7,417 nucleotides of DNA from Flavobacteriales bacterium (GTDB taxonomy: Bacteria; Bacteroidota; Bacteroidia; Flavobacteriales_D; Sanyastnellaceae), in assembly GCA_015660615.1 (NCBI GenBank), contig DQKQ01000232.1:1-7417 (forward strand), read 5' to 3'. The notes beneath the pieces were generated by a model, which had not been told where the DNA came from, did not search any database, and saw only the letters and a program-made list of their open reading frames with translations. The translations under genes were made by a program, and so were the position numbers. This document shows positions 1 through 5,946 of this stretch, piece by piece. How positions within the stretch are numbered: position 1 is the first letter of the stretch; each line of letters opens with the position of its first letter.

Positions 1-638
1 AGGCACCCCATAACGACATCAGAATGACCTCCTAGATATTTGGTTACAGAATGCATCACCACATCTGCACCCTGAGATAGTGGTTGCTGAAGCATGGGAG
101 TAGCGAAAGTATTGTCCACACATACAAGGATATCCTTCCCCTTTACAAAATTTACAACTGCCTGTACATCTGTGATTTGCATCATAGGATTTGTAGGCGT
201 TTCTATCCAAATCATCCTCGTGTTTTCCTTTACCATTTCAGATAATGAAGTTTCACAATTGTCGAGATTTACGAAATGAAATTTAATTCCGTAGTTAGCA
301 AAAATTGTCGTGAACAATCTATAGCTTCCGCCATAAAGGTCGTTCGTAGAGATCACTTCATCTCCTGGTTTAAGTAATTTCAGAAGGTTGTCCATCGCCG
401 CAAGCCCAGAAGCAAATGCCAGACCGTGATTCGCTCCTTCTAGCTCTGCAAAAGCATTTTCAAGCGCGTGTCGAGTGGGGTTTTGAGTACGAGAATACTC
501 ATAACCTTTGTGCTCGCCTACTTTGGTTTGGGCATAAGTAGAAGTTAAATAAACGGGAGTCATAATAGCACCTGTAGAAGTATCGTGTTTTACACCGGCA
601 TGTACCGCTCTCGTTCCTTTTCCTATTCCGTCAGACAT
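1..638 (-). CDS. Cystathionine gamma-synthase/gamma-lyase family PLP enzyme (3' end beyond the window)
   Basis: This is a Cys/Met-metabolism PLP-dependent enzyme of the transsulfuration pathway, made in the cytoplasm. The first 212 residues are visible; family members are about 380-400 long, so the C-terminal part is off the left edge. Visible signatures are YSRTQNPTR (about 48-56), whose Tyr and Arg bind the PLP phosphate of the neighbouring subunit; ASGLAAM (about 76-82); LYGGSYRL (101-108), with the Tyr that stacks on the PLP ring; VDNTF (174-178), with the Asp contacting the pyridine nitrogen; and SVTKYLGGHSD (197-207), with Lys200 as the likely Schiff-base lysine. The ATG at 638 gives the usual N-terminus for the family, with no clear ribosome binding site. 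It lies 31 bases after the COG0392 gene on the same strand, so the two may be co-transcribed. The residues that separate synthase (metB), lyase and methionine gamma-lyase lie in the unseen C-terminal half, so the exact reaction is open. Confidence 0.93.
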   Translation of the reverse strand, partial: MSDGIGKGTRAVHAGVKHDTSTGAIMTPVYLTSTYAQTKVGEHKGYEYSRTQNPTRHALENAFAELEGANHGLAFASGLAAMDNLLKLLKPGDEVISTNDLYGGSYRLFTTIFANYGIKFHFVNLDNCETSLSEMVKENTRMIWIETPTNPMMQITDVQAVVNFVKGKDILVCVDNTFATPMLQQPLSQGADVVMHSVTKYLGGHSDVVMGC

Positions 639-669
639 CTTTTCAAATTTTCGTTAGTGGTCAGTAAAG

Positions 670-1707
670 TTAATGTATTTTCTTACCTGTACGCACAATC
701 CATCCAGGTAGTAATAAAGAACCGATTATTAAATATATATAGTAGGTTAGTATACGCCAAATCAATACTGTCGCCCCCCCCACAACTGCTACTCCTTGCA
801 TAAATACAGGCATAGAAAATTCTGCAATTCCCGAAGCGCCAGGTGTTGGGCTCACTAACATGGCTATCCATAGCGAGAGCTGACGAGCGAAGACTTCTAA
901 GTTCTGTACCGTGTCGAAGAAGATGTATAGAACTGCATTAAGTATTAAAAATCTTGCCGTCCAACTCACGAAAGTCACACCCAATGTTTTTAACCACATC
1001 CCTAGTGTCGCCCCTTTAAAGCTATCCGAAGCTAGCATCCATTCCTGGGTTACTTTTCCAACTTTCAATTCCCATCTTTTTAACCCAGGCAACCTGAAAA
1101 TCCGCAGAATAGCATTCCTTGTGGAATTCGGAGCTATAAATAAAACAAATAGTATTAAAATCGTGATGACACAGTGTATTCCGTACCCAGTAAAAAACAT
1201 CACCCTTAAACCCATCTCCGCAGTATTGCTCAACCCCCCAGGGATAAAAGCATCCGTTCCTATTATAACTATGAGTAGAGGAACAACTAATACGTAAAAA
1301 AACTCATCCATTAAAGATGTAGCGAGCACAGTTGAAACGCTCCGGCCGAGTGTCATTCCTTCGCGCTTCATAAGGTAAATTGCTATGGGACTCCCCCCTA
1401 TAACAGAAGGAGTAATGGCCGATGCAAACTCCCAAAGGAGTATTACATTCAGCGAACTTCGCCAACTAAACTCTCCCATAGACAGAATTTTCACTCTAGT
1501 CATATATGCAAGATCCCGAATCACAAGTAACCCCACTGCTCCAGCAAAAGCTAGTGCTGCCTTCGAACTAAATTCGACATCCCCCACCCCCAAACTCTTT
1601 AAGTCCTCACTGTAGAAATAATAAATCACCCCCAGCCCTATAACTGCTGGAATCATTGCTTTCCACCTTTTTATTTCAAATTCTTTTTGCAAATAATTTT
1701 CAGGCAT
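670..1707 (-). CDS. COG0392/UPF0104 flippase-like integral membrane protein (lysylphosphatidylglycerol synthase TM domain family), copy 1
   Basis: This 345-residue polytopic inner-membrane protein has about seven or eight hydrophobic segments, roughly at 18-33, 49-65, 88-108, 134-150, 168-192, 240-263, 276-290 and 304-336. The C-terminal motif SPTPGASGIAE (286-296) is the hallmark P-T-P-G-x-x-G of the family. The stretch around 98-123 (ITPSVIGGSPIAIYLMKREG) corresponds to the conserved loop that often reads P-x-R-x-G-E in relatives, but here the Arg and Glu are replaced. The family shares its fold with the membrane half of MprF, which flips lysyl-phosphatidylglycerol. No soluble aminoacyl-transferase domain is present, so it should not make lysyl-lipid itself; lipid or isoprenoid-linked transport is family-based inference. 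The ATG at 1707 places a basic cytoplasmic tail (KRWK) before the first membrane helix. A good promoter lies about 60 bases upstream, and the PLP enzyme gene follows after 31 bases. A run of eight G (coding strand) sits in codons 309-312. Confidence 0.88.
   Translation of the reverse strand: MPENYLQKEFEIKRWKAMIPAVIGLGVIYYFYSEDLKSLGVGDVEFSSKAALAFAGAVGLLVIRDLAYMTRVKILSMGEFSWRSSLNVILLWEFASAITPSVIGGSPIAIYLMKREGMTLGRSVSTVLATSLMDEFFYVLVVPLLIVIIGTDAFIPGGLSNTAEMGLRVMFFTGYGIHCVITILILFVLFIAPNSTRNAILRIFRLPGLKRWELKVGKVTQEWMLASDSFKGATLGMWLKTLGVTFVSWTARFLILNAVLYIFFDTVQNLEVFARQLSLWIAMLVSPTPGASGIAEFSMPVFMQGVAVVGGATVLIWRILTYYIYLIIGSLLLPGWIVRTGKKIH
774..781. repeat. Homopolymer of eight C (G8 in the coding strand) inside the COG0392 gene
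   Basis: Eight consecutive C are seen on the plus strand. On the minus strand they read as the end of Val309, two GGG glycine codons and the first base of Ala312. A one-base slip would alter or truncate the last membrane segment of the 345-residue protein while leaving about 90 percent intact. Whether it slips in the population cannot be seen from one sequence. Confidence 0.9.
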
Positions 1708-1935
1708 AAGTATCCGATTCCTCTGACTTGGGAATACATCGAAATTATTTATGCATTTTGTTAGTCAAAGGTATGTTCTAAGAGACATCAGCCAATTTAC
1801 TTTCTTAAGATAACTATGATTTTCTACATTGTCATAGGGTCAATATAATCGGAATCCCCACTTACTACCATTAACCAATAGTATTTGGTTGATAGTTTTA
1901 AAAAAAAGGTTCTTTGCAAGCGTATATTCGCTTTG
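1708..1935. other. Divergent intergenic region
   Basis: This 228-base AT-rich gap separates the leftward COG0392 gene from the rightward DUF3109 gene and is the longest non-coding stretch in the window. It contains a good leftward promoter (separate entry) and a run of eight A at 1900-1907. I found no exact TAnnTTTG box facing right. The nearest candidates are TAGTATTTG at 1879-1887, with one extra spacer base, and TCGCTTTG at 1928-1935, with one mismatch and abutting the start codon; neither is convincing. No RNA gene or small ORF with recognisable content was found. Confidence 0.7.
1766..1795 (-). promoter_or_regulatory. Bacteroidota-type promoter, TTG-N19-TACCTTTG, facing left
   Basis: Reading the minus strand, TTG (1795-1793) is followed by 19 bases and then TACCTTTG (1773-1766). 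This is an exact match to the -7 consensus TAnnTTTG with a -33 TTG at the usual spacing of the Bacteroidota primary sigma factor. Transcription would start around 1757-1762, giving a leader of about 50-55 bases before the ATG at 1707. It would drive the COG0392 gene and probably the PLP enzyme gene after it. Confidence 0.65.
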
Positions 1936-2520
1936 ATGATAGTAGTAGGTAATAAACTTCTTTCGGAAGATATTTTCGATGTCCAGTTCTCTTGCGATAT
2001 CTCAGCATGTAAAGGAGCTTGTTGTGTAGAAGGATCTGGCGGGGCACCACTCACAGAAAAGGAATGTGCAATTTTAGACGACATTTTCGAAGATGTAAAA
2101 CCCTATTTGCGAGAGGAAGGCCTTGATGTGATAAAAGAAAAAGGGCTCTTCGCAATTGGGCAAGATGGGACTTTAGAAACGCCACTCATCGAAGGAAGGG
2201 CCTGCGTTTATTCTACCATCTCCTCTAGTGGAAATCTCCTCTGCGGAATCGAGCAAGCACATCAAGATGGAAAAACGAAGTGGAAGAAGCCTCTCTCATG
2301 TCATCTATACCCGATTAGAGTTAAAGAACTCATCGACTTCACTGCTTTGAACTATCACAAATGGAGCATATGTGATTCTGCACTTTCTTGCGGAGTCGCT
2401 CGCCAGACTACCATCTTGGAATTTTGCAAGGAACCGCTTATACGCGCATTTGGTAAGGAATGGTATTGTGAAGCGGCAGAGACGATGGAGGTTTGGCTTA
2501 AAGAAAAGAATATAAAGTGA
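1936..2520 (+). CDS. DUF3109 family cysteine-rich protein
   Basis: I recognise this as a DUF3109 protein, a family of unknown function widespread in Bacteroidota. It has 194 residues from the ATG at 1936. An upstream in-frame ATG at 1885 would add 17 residues (starting MVDSFKKK), but family members typically begin M-I-x-x-G-x-x-x-x-S just before the cysteine cluster, which favours 1936. There are twelve cysteines. The key set is C20-x4-C25-x3-C29-C30, then C90, C103, C122 in SCHLYPIR, C146 and C152. The pattern, ending in C-x-x-Y-P-x-R, resembles the YkgJ-type zinc/iron-chelating proteins, so metal or Fe-S binding is likely, though this is inference. No signal peptide or membrane segment is seen, so it is cytoplasmic. 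It heads a rightward run of five genes, and its stop codon overlaps the GTG start of the OmpA-type gene (GTGA at 2517-2520), suggesting translational coupling. Confidence 0.85.
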   Translation: MIVVGNKLLSEDIFDVQFSCDISACKGACCVEGSGGAPLTEKECAILDDIFEDVKPYLREEGLDVIKEKGLFAIGQDGTLETPLIEGRACVYSTISSSGNLLCGIEQAHQDGKTKWKKPLSCHLYPIRVKELIDFTALNYHKWSICDSALSCGVARQTTILEFCKEPLIRAFGKEWYCEAAETMEVWLKEKNIK

Positions 2521-3947
2521 GAGTAAAAGTGAATGTGAAAGGGTTAATTGCATTCATAGCATTAGTCTGCCTACTTCCCTTTGGTTTTTCAGCCCAAAAT
2601 CTCAACGAATACACCGCCACACCCGTCACGGCACTCTCAACAGAACTTGACGACCTGCCATTTGGAGCCGACTCTAAATGGATCTACGTGATGCAATACG
2701 GAGCCGAATCTGGAGCTCAATATTTCAGAGCCCCCCGTAATTCCGATGCCGCTAATCCCGGTGCTCTAGAAGCGACACCACTGCAGACGATAAGAGACGA
2801 GGCTTGGTCTGAATTAGGGGTAATCTCTCACGTAAGCGTAGATACTGATAGGCAACTAGCGGTTATTTCGGCAAAACCTTCCCCCGGAGCTGGCGATTTC
2901 GATCTCTTTATTTCTTCTTTAACTAAAAAAGGATATTCCCCCCCCCATCCACTTTATTCCTTAAACACTTCCGGAGATGAAGTATATCCCCAATTCACCT
3001 CGCGCGGACTCTATTATTCTTCGAACAACGACATTTATTTCGCCTCGAAAAAACACCAATGGCAGAAGGCCGTAGCCCTTGATGCACCGATCAATACTTC
3101 AGCTGATGAGATCTCAATTGCAATCTTAAACGATCATGAGATGTACGTAAGCTCCAATAGGGCAGGGGGAGGTTTTAATGTTTATCTCCTTAGCTACGAA
3201 GTTGATGAAAACCTCGCCTCAGGTTATACTCTGGAGCTAAGTTGCGACGGACTGCCCGTAATAGGAGCTGAAATCAGTTGGGTAGAGTTAGATACTGGGA
3301 ATCCAGTCTTCGAAGGCTTAACGGATATATCTGGCAAACTCTCTTTAGAAGGATTACCTTCATCTCGCACACTCGGCCTCAGAGTAGGGTCGGTTGAAAT
3401 ACCTACAAAGCCTGGTGCAGTAGTTAGAATCCTCAATATTGACGGTGAAATAGTGCGAACCTACGATGTGGGAAGTAGCGGTTTGCTTTCAGCAGACTTC
3501 CTCCCTCTTGACGAATTAGACGACTTAAGTTTATTCGCTTCTTTAGACTCAAGTAAATTACCTAGCAGATCTCCCGCATTAATCTCTATCCACTTCGAGA
3601 CAGACTCCCAATCTCCTACTGAGGCGTCTTTGCAGAATCTTGATGGTTGGTGGGTTGACAAAAACTCAATTCTTTTAGGCAGTGATAGCCCACTAATAAT
3701 TGAAGGGCACGCTGATATTACTGGGTCTTTGGGATCTAATGATAGGCTGAGTGAGCTGAGGGCTGTTTGGTTTAAAGAATGGCTACTTGATAGAGGCATG
3801 GATGAATCACGGTTGAGCACGAGAGGCATGGGAGCAAGGTTCCCCATAGAGATTTGTCCAGATAATTCTTCGGTAAATTCAAACTTTTGCCCTCCTGAAG
3901 TTCACGCCGCTAACCGTCGCGTCGAGCTGAGGTGGAAAGTGGATTAG
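2517..3947 (+). CDS. Exported OmpA-family protein with PD40-like propeller segments and carboxypeptidase-regulatory-like repeats
   Basis: This 476-residue envelope protein has a signal peptide at 1-26: basic start, hydrophobic core GLIAFIALVCLLPFGF, cleavage near Ser25-Ala26. The only early Cys (C18) is not in a good lipobox, so it is probably not a lipoprotein. Residues about 45-230 form degenerate PD40/WD40-like blades; the clearest are GDEVYPQF..LYYSSNNDIYFA (153-176) and MYVSSNRAGGGFNVYLLSYE (209-228). Residues about 236-342 look like two carboxypeptidase-regulatory-like repeats (GLPVIGAEISWVE, then DGEIVRTYDVGSSG). Residues about 355-474 are an OmpA C-terminal domain: EGHADITGS, NDRLSELRA and ANRRVEL. 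Asp400 and Arg415, 15 residues apart, match the diaminopimelate-binding pair, so peptidoglycan binding is expected. C447 and C458 may form a disulfide. The order resembles PorE of the type IX secretion system but lacks its N-terminal TPR region, so that role is not established. The GTG start overlaps the previous stop; GTG at 2529 is an alternative. A run of nine C lies in codons 141-144. Confidence 0.85.
   Translation: MRVKVNVKGLIAFIALVCLLPFGFSAQNLNEYTATPVTALSTELDDLPFGADSKWIYVMQYGAESGAQYFRAPRNSDAANPGALEATPLQTIRDEAWSELGVISHVSVDTDRQLAVISAKPSPGAGDFDLFISSLTKKGYSPPHPLYSLNTSGDEVYPQFTSRGLYYSSNNDIYFASKKHQWQKAVALDAPINTSADEISIAILNDHEMYVSSNRAGGGFNVYLLSYEVDENLASGYTLELSCDGLPVIGAEISWVELDTGNPVFEGLTDISGKLSLEGLPSSRTLGLRVGSVEIPTKPGAVVRILNIDGEIVRTYDVGSSGLLSADFLPLDELDDLSLFASLDSSKLPSRSPALISIHFETDSQSPTEASLQNLDGWWVDKNSILLGSDSPLIIEGHADITGSLGSNDRLSELRAVWFKEWLLDRGMDESRLSTRGMGARFPIEICPDNSSVNSNFCPPEVHAANRRVELRWKVD
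2938..2946. repeat. Homopolymer of nine C inside the OmpA-type gene
   Basis: Nine consecutive C encode the end of Ser141, Pro142, Pro143 and the first base of His144 (TCC CCC CCC CAT). A one-base gain or loss would destroy the second half of the propeller and the whole OmpA domain. Reading through it in the present length gives an intact protein. Confidence 0.92.
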
Positions 3948-3952
3948 GTGAG

Positions 3953-3982
3953 TTAGTTACTATAAAAGAATCACTATTTTTG
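3953..3982 (+). promoter_or_regulatory. panD: Possible promoter before panD, TTA-N19-TATTTTTG
   Basis: TATTTTTG at 3975-3982 fits the Bacteroidota -7 box TAnnTTTG, and TTA at 3953-3955, exactly 19 bases upstream, is one mismatch from TTG. The expected transcription start would fall at or within a base or two of the panD ATG at 3987, which would make the message leaderless or nearly so. Because the region is AT-rich and the preceding gene is only 39 bases away on the same strand, this may be a chance match within an operon. Confidence 0.3.
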
Positions 3983-3986
3983 CACC

Positions 3987-4337
3987 ATGTTAATAACAGT
4001 TATGCGCTCGAAGTTGCACCGCCTTACAATTACTCAGGCGGATTTGAATTATGTAGGAAGCGTTACTATCGATGAAGATTTACTCGATGCGGCAGGCCTT
4101 ATTGAGGGTGAAAAAGTCCAAATCGTGAATGTCAACAATGGCGAACGTTTAGAAACTTACACTATAGTTGGTGAACGTGGCTCTGGTGTAGTGTGCATGA
4201 ACGGTCCAGCTGCCCGCAGATGTTCTCCAGGCGACATTGTTATTGTAGTAGCTTACGGAGTCCTACCTTTAGAAGAGGCCAAGACCTTCACTCCGACTTT
4301 GATTTTCCCTGATACAGCAACGAACAAGCTCAAGTAA
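3987..4337 (+). CDS. panD: Aspartate 1-decarboxylase proenzyme PanD
   Basis: PanD converts L-aspartate to beta-alanine and CO2, supplying the beta-alanine of pantothenate and CoA, in the cytoplasm. The 116-residue proenzyme cleaves itself between Gly24 and Ser25 (YVGSVTID), turning Ser25 into the catalytic pyruvoyl group. The known active-site positions fall at the same numbers as in the E. coli enzyme: Lys9 and His11 in SKLHR, Arg54 in NGER, Tyr58 in ETY, and Asn72-Gly73 in MNGPAA. ERGSG (63-67) and PGDIVIVVAYG are also family-typical. The ATG at 3987 keeps this numbering; the Met at codon 6 is a less likely start. No panC, panB or panE is in the window. The COG0392 gene follows after 33 bases; from memory panD next to such a gene is common in Flavobacteriia, usually with panC before it. 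Confidence 0.97.
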   Translation: MLITVMRSKLHRLTITQADLNYVGSVTIDEDLLDAAGLIEGEKVQIVNVNNGERLETYTIVGERGSGVVCMNGPAARRCSPGDIVIVVAYGVLPLEEAKTFTPTLIFPDTATNKLK

Positions 4338-4370
4338 GTGCAAAAAACTAAGTAGCAAACTAAGAAGTAA

Positions 4371-5330
4371 ATGAATATCAAAAAAACGCTCACTCTCATC
4401 GGTTTTTTCGCAATTGGAATTTTCCTTTTCCTGAAACTTATGGATATGGTAGAGGATAAAGCAGAGCTTTTTGATTATATGTCTTCCGCGCCTTGGTGGG
4501 CGATCATTCTCACCTTCATTATGGGATTATTAGCGATAATAAGTCGTGGTCTAAGGTGGATTATATTGCTCGAACCGATGGGTTACACAGCATCTAAATT
4601 CATGGCGATTTGTGCAGTAGCCTTCGGATATTTCTCAAACACATTCGTGCCACGTTCTGGTGAACTCGTCCGTTGTGCGGCACTTAATTCGACAGATGAT
4701 ATTCCCGTCAACAAGCTATTCGGCACGGTCATCACGGAGCGCGTCGTTGATTTAAGCATGCTATTAATCTTAATGATCATTGCCTTTTCGACAAACTTAG
4801 ATGCGGTTCTAACCCTTTTAGATAAAATCCAACTCCCTCAAGGCACCACACTCTTTTTTGCTACCCTCGCCTTTGTTTCCGTAGCGATTGTCGGATTTAT
4901 TATCATCCGTAAGAGCATTAAAATCTCAGAGTTTGTCTCTGGAATCGGCGACGGTATAAGGAGCGTTCTAACAATGAAGCGCAGAAAGGCCTTCATCCTT
5001 CACACTTTTTTCATTTGGATCATGTATTTCTGCATGTCGTACTTTTTGTTCAAGGCTATGAAAGGCGTTAACGATATTGGTATTTTAGATGCCCTATGGG
5101 TTATGGTAGCAGGTGGATTTGGCATGGTATTCCCCACACCAGGTGGTATAGGATCGTATCAATGGGCTGTAACTCTAGGTTTTGAATCTATAGACTACGA
5201 AAAATTAATCGGAGTTGCAGTTGCTAATGTTGTTTGGATAACCCAAACCTCAATGGTTATCTTCACCGGAGCCTTAGGCTATTTATTCATAGTAGTCAAC
5301 CGTTTATCTCTTAAAAAGATTTCTAAGTGA
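4371..5330 (+). CDS. COG0392/UPF0104 flippase-like integral membrane protein, copy 2
   Basis: This 319-residue inner-membrane protein has hydrophobic segments at roughly 7-24, 42-58, 76-92, 126-142, 160-178, 207-227, 238-256 and 278-308. Family motifs are clear: NTFVPRSGELVR (90-101) with the usual P-x-R-x-G-E, ITERVVDL (121-128), and FPTPGGIGSYQ (254-264). These are closer to the consensus than in the copy at 670-1707. It corresponds to the membrane (flippase) half of MprF without the lysyl-transferase domain, so moving a lipid or lipid-linked molecule across the inner membrane is the best family-based guess; the substrate is unknown. The ATG at 4371 gives a short basic N-terminus (MNIKK). 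It sits 33 bases after panD, and its TGA stop overlaps the GTG start of rfaE2, so it is probably co-translated with a gene for LPS heptose synthesis. Confidence 0.9.
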   Translation: MNIKKTLTLIGFFAIGIFLFLKLMDMVEDKAELFDYMSSAPWWAIILTFIMGLLAIISRGLRWIILLEPMGYTASKFMAICAVAFGYFSNTFVPRSGELVRCAALNSTDDIPVNKLFGTVITERVVDLSMLLILMIIAFSTNLDAVLTLLDKIQLPQGTTLFFATLAFVSVAIVGFIIIRKSIKISEFVSGIGDGIRSVLTMKRRKAFILHTFFIWIMYFCMSYFLFKAMKGVNDIGILDALWVMVAGGFGMVFPTPGGIGSYQWAVTLGFESIDYEKLIGVAVANVVWITQTSMVIFTGALGYLFIVVNRLSLKKISK

Positions 5331-5818
5331 ATCAGTCTGAATCACTAAACCTCGATGAGATACTCTCACTAGCTTCTAAATGGCGCTCAGATGGAGAAAA
5401 AATCGTTTTTACGAACGGGGTATTCGACATACTTCACGTGGGGCATCTTCACTGTCTAGAGTCCGCGCTCGCCTTAGGCACTAAGCTAGTTGTTGGAATC
5501 AACTCTGACTCTAGCGTTCGACGCCTAGGTAAAGCGCCAGATCGTCCCATCCACTCCGATTTCAACCGAGCCCGACTTATCTCAGCCTTATCATTCGTCA
5601 ATGCAGTCACCATTTTCGATTCCGACACGCCCCTCTCCATAATAACCTCTCTCTCCCCTGATGTGCTCGTGAAGGGAGGCGATTACGACCCCTCGTGTAT
5701 CGATCAAGACCACCCCACCTACATTGTGGGCTCCACGGAAATCCGAGCAGCCGGCGGCACAGTTCATTCAGTCCCTTTGTTGCCAGGACATAGCACGACT
5801 AAGATTTTAAATCAGTAA
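5327..5818 (+). CDS. rfaE2: D-glycero-beta-D-manno-heptose 1-phosphate adenylyltransferase (RfaE2 / HldE C-terminal type)
   Basis: This enzyme transfers AMP from ATP to heptose 1-phosphate, giving ADP-heptose for the LPS inner core, in the cytoplasm. Its 163 residues correspond to the nucleotidyltransferase half of the bifunctional E. coli HldE; no kinase domain is attached and no rfaE1 is in the window. Motifs of the family are FTNGVFDILHVGHL (28-41) with the catalytic H37-V-G-H40, GINSDSSVRRLG (57-68) with RPI following, the conserved Arg81-Ala-Arg region, PDVLVKGGDY (111-120), and GHSTTKIL (154-161) with the Ser-Thr-Thr of the nucleotide-binding end. Start choice is firm: a TAA in the same frame directly precedes the GTG at 5327, and no other start codon follows before the first motif. 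The GTG overlaps the TGA of the COG0392 gene. Related cytidylyltransferases (TagD/GCT type) share HxGH, but the KGGDY and STT ends favour RfaE2. Confidence 0.92.
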   Translation: MNQSESLNLDEILSLASKWRSDGEKIVFTNGVFDILHVGHLHCLESALALGTKLVVGINSDSSVRRLGKAPDRPIHSDFNRARLISALSFVNAVTIFDSDTPLSIITSLSPDVLVKGGDYDPSCIDQDHPTYIVGSTEIRAAGGTVHSVPLLPGHSTTKILNQ

Positions 5819-5946
5819 CGACCCGAGTTGTAATATATCTGTTTTAAGAGTGTCGCCAACGAATCACCCTCAACCGTCCTCATAACAACAATGGTTGAAT
5901 AACAATTTTCAGGCTTTGTTTTGAGAGTTAAAATTCAACTAAATTT
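5819..5946. other. Convergent intergenic gap with weak inverted repeats
   Basis: This 128-base gap lies between the 3' ends of rfaE2 (rightward) and accC (leftward), so a terminator for either strand is expected. There is no GC-rich hairpin with a T-tract. Two weak inverted repeats are seen that share one arm: TCAACC (5870-5875) with GGTTGA (5893-5898), and GTTGAAT (5894-5900) with ATTCAAC (5933-5939). Either could form a short stem, not both at once. I do not call a terminator with any firmness. Confidence 0.35.

Noticed and set aside
911..1297. A 128-codon open frame on the plus strand
   Set aside because: It is antisense to the COG0392 gene at 670-1707, which has clear family motifs, and has no upstream context of its own.
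1885..1935. N-terminal extension of the DUF3109 protein from an upstream ATG
   Set aside because: The added 17 residues (MVDSFKKK onwards) are not typical of the family, whose members usually start at the M-I-x-x-G position seen at 1936; the extension overlaps the A8 run of the intergenic region.
1928..1935. TCGCTTTG as a -7 promoter box for the DUF3109 gene
   Set aside because: It has one mismatch to TAnnTTTG, abuts the start codon and has no TTG at the expected distance upstream.
3461..3847. A 128-codon open frame on the minus strand
   Set aside because: It is antisense to the OmpA domain region; the serine/leucine-rich translation is typical of a shadow frame.
4371..5818. An antimicrobial-peptide-resistance MprF system
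   Set aside because: Only the membrane flippase-like domain is present; there is no aminoacyl-phosphatidylglycerol synthase domain in the gene or the window.
5870..5939. Rho-independent terminator between rfaE2 and accC
   Set aside because: The inverted repeats are only 6-7 base pairs, have long loops and no following T-tract, so they fall short of a convincing terminator.
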